64,000 nt of DNA, taken from the NCBI RefSeq assembly GCF_030445035.2, contig NC_080673.1, forward strand, positions 178,045,216-178,109,215, in the 5' to 3' direction. A model generated the notes under the pieces. That model was not told the origin of the DNA. It made no database searches and saw only the letters and a program-made list of their open reading frames with translations. A program made the translations under genes and the position numbers. This DNA is from Dasypus novemcinctus (taxonomy: Eukaryota; Chordata; Mammalia; Cingulata; Dasypodidae). Numbering within the stretch: position 1 is the first letter of the stretch; the number at the start of each line of letters is the position of its first letter. This document shows positions 1 through 8,073 of this stretch, piece after piece.

Positions 1-809
1 CAATTGATTTGTCCGCAAAGCCGTTGGAGCTCAGTGAGTGTCATTTTGTGGGAGACGTGAATTTTTGGGCTCGCAGGTTGAATGGACTGGTGAAAATGAA
101 AGCCTAAGAATTGAAAAGGAGGTTGGAGGTTTATTTTGTCAGACTGCACAGTAAGCCCGAGGCTGGAGAGGTTTGTTATTGTTGCTGAGAGCAGATCATT
201 GAGGAGCGCATGGGAGCTCGCTGCCAAAAGGAGGTCGTCCATGTAGTGGAAGATGTATGTGTGCTCTGGATTGAACTTGGAGCGCAGCGGCTCAACGGCA
301 TGGTTGACATACAATTGGCATATAGTAGGGCTGTTGCGCATGCCTTGAGGTAATACTTTCCATTGAAATCGCTGTGCTGCACCCTGGTTGTTGATGCGTG
401 GAACTGTGAACGCGAACCTCGGACAGTCTCGGGGATGAAGAGGGATAGAGAAAAAGCAGTCTTTGATGTCAATGGTTGCTGCATAAAAATGTTGGGGGAC
501 TGCGGTGGGATGCGGGCATCCTGGCTGAGGTGATCTCATTGGCTTAATATGCTTGTTGATCTCACGGAGGTCGTGGAGAAGGCAGAACTTGCCGGTGTTT
601 TTCTTGTTAATGACAAAGATTGGCGAATTATAGGGACTAGTGGACGGCTTAATATGTCCTGCTTGTAGCTGCTCTTCAACGAGGGCAGAGAGAGCTTGTA
701 GCTTGTGAGCTGGCAAGGGCCACTGCTCGACCCAGATGGGCTCCTCTGTGTCCCATTCCAGAGGGATAGGGTCAGGTTTTGCGACGAGAGCAGTGGCCCC
801 TATAAGGGG
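1..809 (-). CDS. pol: Pol, reverse transcriptase N-terminal part, cut by window edge
   Basis: The frame in the -1 register after the protease is open from the C run to base 1 (about 268 codons) with no stop. It carries PIPLEW at the start, LHDLREIN, the palm motif IDIKDCFFSIPLHP with the first catalytic Asp, LPQGMRNSPTICQ and the YMDD box at HYMDDLLLAA. The last visible residues, LQRLCGQIN, fit the start of the RT thumb. It would be made only as Gag-Pro-Pol and copy the RNA genome. A KFCLLHDLR segment departs from the usual KWRLLQDLR form, a change of unknown effect. The rest of RT, RNase H and integrase lie beyond the window. The frame has no start codon of its own. Confidence 0.92.
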
Positions 810-1231
810 GGGGGCAGCGTAGCTGAGAAGGCTTCTGTGATGATTCGGGCTTTTAGCTGGCTGAGGACATCTCTTCCCCATAAGATGGTCTGGACTGAAG
901 AGAGGACGAGTGGGCGAATTTGGCCTTCATGGCCTTCTCTGTCGCTCCAATGCAGAGGCTGGGATGTTTTCCAGGAGGTTGCGGCTCCTGTGGCACCGAT
1001 GACTTGAGGGCCAGTCTCGAGGGGCCAGTGATTAAATGCAGCGACTTCAAAAGGAACGCAGGAGATCTCAGCGCCAGAGTCTAGGAGTCCATCGAGCCAT
1101 TGCCCATCGATCCTGAGCTCTAATGAGGGTTTCCAGTGATGCGAGATAGGCATTGTCCACATTACGGCTTGGGAATTTTTCTGAGGGCCTCTTGAGGGTG
1201 GGGCTGAGGCCTGCCCCGCTGGGAGTTTAAA
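800..1231 (-). CDS. pro: Retroviral aspartic protease (pro), -1 frame to gag
   Basis: After the frameshift the frame stays open for 143 residues. It carries the active-site motif LLDSGAEISCV (DSG in place of the commoner DTG) and a GRDVLSQ segment near the end, the conserved C-terminal motif of retropepsins. The enzyme would act as a dimer and cut Gag and Gag-Pol. Only about 49 residues separate the frameshift from the catalytic Asp, so there is no room for the dUTPase domain that many betaretroviruses carry here. The frame ends at a TAG at 800-802, right after a run of nine C that leads into pol. It has no start of its own and would be made only as Gag-Pro. The frame upstream of 1231 overlaps gag and is not taken as coding. 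Confidence 0.88.
   Translation of the reverse strand, partial: FKLPAGQASAPPSRGPQKNSQAVMWTMPISHHWKPSLELRIDGQWLDGLLDSGAEISCVPFEVAAFNHWPLETGPQVIGATGAATSWKTSQPLHWSDREGHEGQIRPLVLSSVQTILWGRDVLSQLKARIITEAFSATLPPPL
806..814 (-). promoter_or_regulatory. Candidate pro-pol -1 frameshift site (C9 tract)
   Basis: The minus strand has nine C immediately before TTATAG, where the protease frame stops. The pol frame is -1 here and becomes readable exactly at this run. No standard heptamer such as G GAT TTA is seen, so either the C run itself is slippery or it has changed length since integration. Confidence 0.5.
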
Positions 1232-2949
1232 GGCTGCTGGAAACTTTGGGCGGCACGGCAGTCGCGGGCCCAGTGATATCCTTTCCCACAACGCGGACAT
1301 GGCGTAGAAGGGCCCCTTGGTCGTCGCGACGGCGGGTCGGAGTGAGGTGCCGGGCCTGGCTGAGAGCACTCGCGGACAAATTGGCCGGGCTGGCCGCATC
1401 GAAAGCAGACGGAAGTGGAGGTAGATGAAACAGCCATGGCAGATGCAAAGGCAGCGGTGAGCGTTTTGACTTGCGGGTCAACGTCACGGCAGGCAAGGAC
1501 CCACTCATGCAGAGCCTTGTCACGTATAGGGAGGACTACAGCCTGGAATGGCGCAAGGCATCCGTCTATGATAAGCTCTTTGGCCAGCGCGAACTGGGCA
1601 TCCTCGCTGGAGATCTTTCGTTGGCAAGCTTCCAGAACACGGGCGACGAATGCTGGGAAGGTTTCATTGGGGTCTTGAAGCAATTGCGCGAGCTTGGTGG
1701 GCTGCTTGGTGGAAACTAGAGAGAACAATCGCTGGACGAGGACTTTTACCCGGTGCCAAAACCCTGGGTCGATTTCGGGATAAGAGCGAGGGTCTGCATA
1801 ATTGTTGGTCCCCGTGTATGCGTCGGATGGATCCAGGACGCCGGCTTGGGCATTCTCTATTACCTGCCGGTCAACAGCCGCCTGGTAGTGAGCGCGCCAT
1901 TCGATAAATTGTCCTGGCGTGAGGACGGCACGGGCTAGGGAAATCCAGTCATATGGGAGAACGAGCTGGGTTCCTAGCTCCTCCAGGAGCTGTTGCGCAT
2001 AAGGGCTGCTGATTCCATCCTCCTTCACAGCTTTGCGGAGGGTTTTAACTTCATCCGCTGTAAAGGGCAGCCAGGTTTGCGGCCATTGCAGCGTGGGCTG
2101 CGGATTCAGCGGATACAGCTGGGGGGTTTGAGAAGGCGTGGCACCAGGGACAGTGGCTTGGGCAGGTGAAGGGCTATTGCCATACGGCGGCGGCAAGGGA
2201 TAAGCGGAACACAGGTGAGAAAATGGCGGTCTAACAGCTTCCAGGCAACAACAAAATGGTGGCGGGACCCTTCCGGGCCCCGGCCAAGATGGCGAAGCAG
2301 CCACATCCGGTTGTGAACAAAATGGCATGGGGGGCGCTTCCGGTTTGGCGGAAGATGGCGACCATACAGTTTCTGGGGCGGAGCCGGATGCTGACCGGAC
2401 AGGAAGAGGCGGGTAGAGGCGGGAAGAGGGCATCGGTGAAGAAGAAGCCGGATGTGCGCCATCCTGGGCAGAGGTGGAGGAAGAAGGCGGAAGTTCGCCA
2501 TCTTGGGGAGCGGCAGGAGCGGTCTCTGTGTGCCGCGGGGAGCTGGGACGGGGGGGCTCACGCTCGAGGGTGGCCGCAAGTTGGTCAGACAGAGAGTCAG
2601 TGTCGGTGGACTCATCGGAATCACAGTCTAGAGGCCGCTTGGGAGAAGCCTCACAAATAGTCTCGGATGGGGCGCCAAGGAGACAGGCGTGAATGGCAAC
2701 AAGAACAGGTAAGAGGCCCGTTGGGAAAGAGCGTTTCTCATGCTCCATTGCGGAGGTGACTCGATCTATGAGTCGAGAGTATGTATCTGGGCTCCAGAGT
2801 TGGCAGGTGGCGAGCCATGGATTAAAAGGGAGCAAAAGGTCCCAGTATTTTTGGAGTTGCCGCAGGGAAATGCGGACTCCGTTGGTGTCGAGCAGGGCAG
2901 CGAGGGCCCTAACTTGTGGCGCCTGACGCGATGATAGAGAGGCGCCCAT
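1162..2949 (-). CDS. gag: Gag polyprotein of the class II ERV, complete frame
   Basis: This 595-residue frame would make the structural polyprotein that assembles virus-like particles. The start is the ATG at 2949, giving MGASLSS, an N-terminal Gly suited to myristoylation. The frame is open further up to the primer binding site, but with no ATG. Residues 1-100 look like matrix. Residues 110-280 are Pro/Ser-rich and contain YPPL (179-182) and PPPY (253-256), which fit ALIX-type and NEDD4-type late-domain motifs. Capsid runs from about 280, with a major homology region near 425-441 (QDPNETFPAF). Two zinc knuckles follow at 515-528 and 551-564. The first has Gln in place of the zinc-binding His (CX2CX4QX4C), while the second is a normal CCHC. 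A slippery heptamer near the end directs some ribosomes into pro. No stops or frameshifts are seen. Gag identity is firm; function is not known. Confidence 0.93.
   Translation of the reverse strand: MGASLSSRQAPQVRALAALLDTNGVRISLRQLQKYWDLLLPFNPWLATCQLWSPDTYSRLIDRVTSAMEHEKRSFPTGLLPVLVAIHACLLGAPSETICEASPKRPLDCDSDESTDTDSLSDQLAATLEREPPRPSSPRHTETAPAAPQDGELPPSSSTSAQDGAHPASSSPMPSSRLYPPLPVRSASGSAPETVWSPSSAKPEAPPMPFCSQPDVAASPSWPGPGRVPPPFCCCLEAVRPPFSHLCSAYPLPPPYGNSPSPAQATVPGATPSQTPQLYPLNPQPTLQWPQTWLPFTADEVKTLRKAVKEDGISSPYAQQLLEELGTQLVLPYDWISLARAVLTPGQFIEWRAHYQAAVDRQVIENAQAGVLDPSDAYTGTNNYADPRSYPEIDPGFWHRVKVLVQRLFSLVSTKQPTKLAQLLQDPNETFPAFVARVLEACQRKISSEDAQFALAKELIIDGCLAPFQAVVLPIRDKALHEWVLACRDVDPQVKTLTAAFASAMAVSSTSTSVCFRCGQPGQFVRECSQPGPAPHSDPPSRRPRGPSTPCPRCGKGYHWARDCRAAQSFQQPLNSQRGRPQPHPQEALRKIPKP
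1225..1231 (-). promoter_or_regulatory. gag-pro -1 ribosomal frameshift site
   Basis: The minus strand reads T TTA AAC in the gag frame, matching the X XXY YYZ rule. A tandem slip by -1 at this point moves exactly into the protease frame. The gag stop follows about 60 bases later. A downstream pseudoknot was not modelled. Confidence 0.85.
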
Positions 2950-2981
2950 GTTAAAATAGAGGCGGGATGACGGCGAGGGGT

Positions 2982-2990
2982 CCCTACCTG
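2982..2990 (-). other. Candidate major 5' splice donor in the leader
   Basis: CAG|GTAGGG is read on the minus strand between the primer binding site and the gag ATG, which is where retroviruses usually keep the donor for spliced env mRNA. The call rests on consensus match and position only; an acceptor would lie outside the window. Confidence 0.45.
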
Positions 2991-3052
2991 GAGAAGAGGA
3001 TGAGCCGTCCGATTCACAGCAGCAGCAGCAGAGAGGGGCCGGGGGAGGAGCA

Positions 3053-3071
3053 GCCCCACGTTCGGGCGCCA
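3053..3071 (-). other. Primer binding site, tRNA-Lys type
   Basis: The minus strand reads TGGCGCCCGAACGTGGGGC two bases after the LTR end. This fits the 3' end of tRNA-Lys1,2 except for one extra G after the CCC run. Lys primers are typical of betaretroviruses and lentiviruses. The gag reading frame happens to stay open through this site, but with no ATG. Confidence 0.85.
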
Positions 3072-3247
3072 AATGCCGTCGGGCTGGAGGGCTTAGCCTC
3101 GCTCAGGCCCAAGAGTCAGGGGGGGCTCGCTCCTGCCGAACCGCCCGCGGGGGGTACTCCCGAAGGGAGCACCGGTTCTCCAGGTGTGGGGGACGCGCGG
3201 TTGGGGAAAAAACCACGGAGACCGCTTGAGCGCAAGAACAGGTCTGC

Positions 3248-3253
3248 TTTATT
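3248..3253 (-). terminator. LTR polyadenylation signal AATAAA
   Basis: AATAAA is read on the minus strand between the TATA box and the start of U5. Having the signal this close to the TATA box means it sits at the U3/R edge, as in betaretroviruses with very short R regions, so only the 3' LTR copy would normally be used in full. Confidence 0.65.
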
Positions 3254-3270
3254 ATGGAAGTGCACTAGGT

Positions 3271-3276
3271 TATATA
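3271..3276 (-). promoter_or_regulatory. LTR TATA box
   Basis: The minus strand reads CCTATATAACC in the LTR, about 200 bp upstream of the primer binding site. Transcription would start some 25-30 bp further on, around 3245, within or just after the AATAAA signal. Confidence 0.65.
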
Positions 3277-3509
3277 GGGTTGAGAGGGAGGAGTAAGATG
3301 GAGGGAGGGCTAGCTACGGGGCAGTAGTGGACAGGCTGAAGCTGATGGACAGCCCCGAGGTAAGCAGTTACCGGGGAAGAGGGCAGATTATACGTTGGCA
3401 ATATGGGCGGGACTGGCGGGAAAGATAGTGATGGCTGGAAAGGGGAGGAGGGGTGGCGAGAGGCAGCAACATGTGCAGGTCAAAATTGTTGTCCACATAA
3501 CTGTAGAGA

Positions 3510-3775
3510 AGCATCTCCCCTCTTATCCTACTGGGGAGCAGGACTGGAATTACAGGTGTCTTAGTATGCAGTCTGTATGGACTAAAAGCACATGCATTTG
3601 CCCAGAGAGGCTGAGGAGGTACAGCATGCCTCCTATCAGGGGCGGAGAAGGAGCCCTAGGTATGTGAGTATCCAGTTTGTGTAAGCAAAAAGCACCTGCA
3701 ATTGCATAGAAATGCTAATACAGGTCCCCCTAGCTTCCTCCCTATTGGAGGTGGGGCTGGAGCATAGGCTAGAGC
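3510..3775 (+). repeat. Degenerate ~100-bp tandem direct repeat
   Basis: The phrase around 3565-3610 (cagtctgtatgg then aaaagcaca) returns in altered form at 3668-3713 (cagtttgtgtaa then aaaagcacc). The phrase around 3525-3550 (ctactggggag) returns near 3740-3765 (ctattggaggt). The offset of about 100 bp suggests two to three diverged copies of one unit, such as the direct repeats seen in some LTR enhancers. Confidence 0.45.
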
Positions 3776-3799
3776 TGGTCTAGGTGGAAAGGAGCAGGT

Positions 3800-4435
3800 C
3801 CTTACTGTCACTGTGATTTTCAATCAACCTTGCTTCTGAAGCAGGCTAGTAAGATAGGCAATCAATAGATGAATCTGGAACCTGGTAAGAAGTCCACAAG
3901 AACATCAATAACCCAAAGATGGCTGCTGGAAGACCATTCCCCAAGATTCTGCCACTCAGAAGACTTCCTCCAGAAGCCAGGAGAAGCCCGGATATTCCCT
4001 AAGGACTTTATCATTAGGCCTTGCTGGGAGATTGATGGGGGAAATAAGCAATCAAAACAGTAAACAGCTAGAACTCCTCCCCTGCCATTAGCAAAGGTGT
4101 GGAAAATTAACAGTTCAAAAGCCAGGTGCAAGGCCTGAATGAGCTCTCATGCTCTCTCATGCTCTCTTGCCTCTGGACCCAGCCTCCAGCTGCATTCTAC
4201 CCAACTTAGATCACCACGCAAGTAAAACCTGGGCATTTATAACCTATAATGGGGAATTGTAACCTGTAAATCAGCCTTCTTTATTACTTCTCAGCCCCTT
4301 CCTCTCTACCTGGTACCCCTGATCTGTTATTTTTTTCCCATTTCTCTTTCTTTCCTACCTAAATGAATTACTGGCTTTTGAAATTCATTTCTGCAGCACA
4401 GCCAAGAACCTAAATGAAATCCAGTAACACTTCCT
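3800..4435 (+). repeat. Possible LTR-like repeat
   Basis: The block has a C/T-rich stretch with a short duplication (ctcatgctct twice near 4146-4166) and ends in CCAGTAACA, in the manner of an ERV LTR. No clear TATA and AATAAA pair or target duplication was found. It may also include the tandem repeat at 3510-3775. Family unknown. Confidence 0.3.
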
Positions 4436-5157
4436 TTCATGCAGGGGCAGAGTTAAAATGGTGACTACCAGCCTTTTTCCAACTTGGACAGGTTCAAACT
4501 TTAGCTGTGCTTACAATTATATTTTAGCTAGTCAAATTTACTAATCAGTAACTTAAGTTACTGATTTCTGGACCATCTCTTCCTCTTCCTGCTTTTGGGA
4601 AATGGAGCTTTCAGCTACAGCTATGGAATAGATACTGAGGTGGCTTGTGCTGCCAGTGGAGGATGGACCCAGCCCCAACAGCATGGAATGCTCTACACAG
4701 GAATCTTCCCTGCAGAAGGAAGACTCCTTCCATTCTTCTAAAGATATTGCACAATATTTTGTTTTCCTGGGCCTGCCAAAAATGTGCTTTAGATACTTCT
4801 GGGTGATTACTAACTGCCCTGAGGATACACAGATTTTTGGAGATCCTTACTCTGCCAGCATCTTGCCCTCCTTCAAACATTGGCTTTAGGTTGATTTTCT
4901 CTAGGAGGGTTATGCCCTGAAAGAAACCACTAGCCAAAGCAAAGCCAATTTGCAAAGACTATGAAAAGTTCTTTTTGATTTGTATTGTTTGTTTTGGTTA
5001 GTTCCTAGTACTTACAATAATCAATTCCATATAACTAGCTGGATACAAACTTAAGTAACAGATAGGTTGGAGACTAAATTGCATACTTAACACTTTGAAA
5101 TATTAAAATGCAGAGTAGACTTATGGAAAATAGAACCAAAGTAGGTAGGCAGAGTCT

Positions 5158-5160
<3 letters not shown>
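4436..5160. other. No gene or clear repeat recognised
   Basis: Mixed-composition sequence. Short open frames on both strands (up to 114 codons) have no recognisable motif and overlap each other, so none is taken as coding. Confidence 0.5.
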
Positions 5161-5218
<58 letters not shown>

Positions 5219-5221
5219 ACA
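5161..5221 (+). repeat. Compound microsatellite (TC)n(AC)n
   Basis: About 17 TC units are followed directly by about 13 AC units. Confidence 0.98.
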
Positions 5222-5880
5222 ATGGAGAGAAGGCAGGGACCTATCTAAAGGAGCTTTTTTGGATATATATAGAATAGGAAGGTCCTTTGAGTCATCTAGG
5301 AGGATGCTGGAAAGATAAAGAGGACAAAGGAAAACCATGAGTTACTCATTCCTGTGACTGGAAAAGGCACATATGCCCTGCCCTCAGGGCAATTAACCCT
5401 GGTGGAGACCCTGGCTCACTGCTGCCAACAGACTGGAAATGGACATTTCCTGAAAGGAAGAAGGGTCTGACAGAGTGGACAGTGATATAATTTGTGGTGA
5501 GTTTGGCTGGTTGAGCTCCCTTTGAATCTCAGAAGGGACCCCAACTCAATGGGGAGAGGAGAAGGTTATCTGCTTAGCCAGGTTGTCATGCCCAGCAGCC
5601 CAGGGAAAGAGAGGAACTAGATTAGAAAGGGGGTGGGAGAGGTACCTAATCAACCTGACTCTAGCAAACTGTAGTCTAAAATGCCTGAGGGAAAGGAGGC
5701 AGATAGCTTTCTGAAGGCTGATCAATCCAATGAGGTAGTTTAGCTCAATGGGGGAATTCTCACTTTGCATATATGAGGTCCCTGGATTTATTTCCTGGTC
5801 TCTTTAGAGAAGTGAAGAAATGATCCATTGGGCTATCAGGCATCCAGCTGATATGTTATGGCAGTGAATATATAGACATT
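5222..5880 (+). other. Unassigned, possibly part of an L1 5' region
   Basis: No gene seen. The GC-balanced sequence runs into the pyrimidine-rich leader of the following L1 and could be its 5'UTR, but no L1 5' terminus was found. Confidence 0.3.
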
Positions 5881-6515
5881 TTTTTTTAATTTTAGATTTT
5901 CTTGGATAAGTTTCTTTCTTTAAGTTTCCTATTTTTACTTTTTTTCTTATTTTACTCACTCAAACCAGGCACATTACCTGCAGAGGGCAGGCTGCAGGGT
6001 TATTGATGAACACCAGCAGCCTGTGAAGCTCCTTAGGGGCCTAAGAGAGAAGGAAAGCTGTTTTTCCTTTTTTTGTTTGTTTGTTTTTAGTTGCTACTGT
6101 TTTATTTCTTATCTCTTGTGTTTCCACTTTCTTTCTTTTTCCCTTTGTTTCATTTACCAACTTTTCTACCTATGTTATTCCTTTTCTTTGCTTCATTTTT
6201 CTATATTGTGTTTTCTTTGTCTTGAATTTATGTTTTTGTTTCTCTCTATTCTGCTTCTTTTTTAATTTTTTCTTTTTTGTTATTTTTCTTTTCTTTTTTC
6301 TTTTCCTCTCTTCTCATCATTCCTGCCTTTTAATACATTCTATATATTTTTTCTATTTTCATTCTCCTTTCATTTTTTTCTATCCCACTTTTTAATTTTT
6401 GTTCCTCTGTACTTCCTGTGGTTTTTAGCCATGTTAATTATTTTCCTAGGTCTTACACTGTTCCTCTTCCACCTTTTTTATTATTATTACTATTATAATT
6501 TTTCTCTTCTTACCT

Positions 6516-6912
6516 CTATCCTTTACTCTTTTTTTTTAAAAGATTTATTTATTTAATTCCCCTCCCCTCCCCTGGTTGTCTGTTTTCTGTGTCTTTTTGC
6601 TGCGTCTTGTTTTCTTTTGTCGGCTTCTGTTGTCGTCAGCGGCACGGGAAGTGTGGGCGGCGCCATTCCTTGGCAGGCTGCTCCCTCCTTCGCGCTGGGC
6701 GGCTCTCCTCACGGGAGCACTCCTTGCGCGTGGGGCTCCCCTATGCGGGGGACACCCCTGTGTAGCACGGCACTCCTTGCGCGCATCAGCACTGCGCATG
6801 GGCCAGCTCCACACGGGTCAAGGAGGCCCGGGGCTTGAACCGCGGACCTCCCATGTGGTAGACGGACGCCCTAACCACTGGGTCAAAGTCCGTTTCCCTA
6901 TCCTTTACTCTT
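6516..6912 (-). mobile_element. DAS-type tRNA-derived SINE with target duplications
   Basis: The element body is 6531-6897 on the minus strand. Its head at the right has tRNA-like A and B boxes (AGTGGTTAGGGCGTCCG and GGTTCAAGCCC). A GC- and CpG-rich body follows, then a T-run at the left that is its A tail. Both sides carry the 15-bp duplication ctatcctttactctt (6516-6530 and 6898-6912). This type of tRNA-headed SINE is the DAS family of Xenarthra. The perfect duplication and the CpG content suggest a recent insertion into the older L1 leader. Confidence 0.88.
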
Positions 6913-6939
6913 GTCCTCATTGTTTTTTATGAGAACATA

Positions 6940-7950
6940 GACAAAAAAGGAAATAGAATAAGAGGAACTATGTGTCAAAATGAAACCCTTACACACAAAG
7001 ACAACAAAGTAAAACCCAGAGATGAAAGAGAAGCTAATCAACTAAATAAACCCATCAAGAAAAACAGATGCCTAGACACCAGCAAAAAAAACACAAGCCG
7101 TACTAAGAAACAGGAAGATATGGCTCAGTCTAACAAACAAACTAAAATCAGGAGGAGATGCAGAACATGGAACAACTAACCAGAGATGTCCAAACAAATA
7201 TCATGAGTCAACTTAATGAAGTGAAGGAAGAGATTAAGGATATTAAGAAGACACTGGGAGAATATACTGAAGAAATTGTAAACATACATAAAAAGATATG
7301 GATATGATAGCAATGAATGGCAAATTGCAAGAAATCAAAAGTGAACTGGAAGCACATAACAACAGATTTGAACAAGTAGAGGAAAGAATTAGCAATGTGG
7401 AGACAGTACATCTGAAATCAGACAGACAGTGGAACAGATTGATAAAAAGATAGAAAAAATCCATCAAGGACTTAGGGACTTGAATTACAACATGAAATGC
7501 ACAAACATACAAATTACAGGCATCCCAGAAGGAAAAGAGAAGGGAAACAGGGTAGAAGAAGTGTTGGAGGAAATAATGGCTGAAAACTTCCCAACCCTAT
7601 TGAGAGTGATATACGTACATGTCCAGGAAGTGCAGCATACCCAGAGCAGTATAAATCCTAGCAGGCCTACCTCAAGACATATACTTGTCAAATTTTCCAA
7701 TACCCAAGACAAAAAAAGAGAACACTGAAAGCAAAAAGAGAGAAGAGATACATCACATACAAGGGAACTTTGATAAGATTAAGTGCTGATTTCTCATCTG
7801 AAACCATGGGAGCAAGAAGGCAGTGAAATGACATCATTAAGATGCTAAAAGAAAAAAAAAAAGGAATTCTCTATTCAGCAAAGCCAGCATTCAAAAATGA
7901 GGAAAAATTCAAAATATTCACAGGTAAACAGTAATTAAGAGAGTGTGTCA
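6940..7950 (+). pseudogene. L1 ORF1 remnant
   Basis: ORF1p is the L1 RNA-binding trimeric protein. Lys/Glu-rich coiled-coil-like sequence (about 7150-7430) leads to an RRM-like part with ITGIPEGKEKGNR and LEEIMAENFP (7500-7600), then a C-terminal part with LIRLSADFS (7770-7800). Frame changes and stops break it, and the longest open piece is 7429-7728. The order matches the L1 family, and the decay shows it is not functional. Confidence 0.8.
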
Positions 7951-8073
7951 ATAAGAAACCTGCCCTTCAAGAAATACTAAAGGGAGTTCTTCAAGTTGAA
8001 GGGGAAAAAAACAGGAGAGACAGAGCTGGAGTAGAGTGTAAGCATAACTAGAAGGATATAAAGAGAAACAAAA

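Larger units (their letters stand above)
1..3497 (-). mobile_element. Class II (betaretrovirus-like) endogenous retrovirus, 5' half
   Basis: The minus strand shows, in order, an LTR, a tRNA-Lys-like primer binding site, a short leader with a splice donor, gag, protease and the start of pol. Gag, pro and pol lie in three frames, each -1 to the one before, which is the betaretroviral plan. All three frames are free of stops in the visible part. The element runs past base 1, so the rest of pol, env if present, and the 3' LTR are not in view. The block is clearly more GC-rich than the AT-rich DNA to its right. Class II is assigned from the frame plan, the two zinc knuckles, the Lys primer and the RT motifs. 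The exact family is unknown, and neither activity nor age can be proved from the window. Confidence 0.93.
3074..3497 (-). repeat. 5' LTR of the class II ERV
   Basis: The inner edge is well placed: on the minus strand the sequence reads GACGGCA, then two T, then the primer binding site, so the LTR ends in CA at 3074. The outer edge is less sure. TGTGGACAACAA starting at 3497 is the preferred U3 start, and alternatives beginning TG lie at 3477, 3471 and 3466. The length of about 390-424 bp suits a class II LTR. A TATA box and an AATAAA signal lie about 20 bp apart, implying a short R. If 3497 is right, the integration duplication on this side would start with taactg at 3498. The second LTR that would confirm this lies outside the window. 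Confidence 0.8.

Noticed and set aside
176..484. 102-codon minus-strand frame
   Set aside because: It is an out-of-frame shadow of the RT frame, which carries YMDD.
1415..2692. Plus-strand frames of 60-134 codons
   Set aside because: They are antisense shadows of gag.
5156..5338. Frame with Cys-Val and Arg-Glu dipeptide runs
   Set aside because: Translation of the (TC)n(AC)n microsatellite.
6023..6395. Phe-rich frames that look like membrane segments
   Set aside because: They are low-complexity T/C-rich sequence of the L1 leader.
6545..6932. Overlapping GC-rich frames of 73-118 codons on both strands
   Set aside because: They lie in the CpG-rich body of the SINE.
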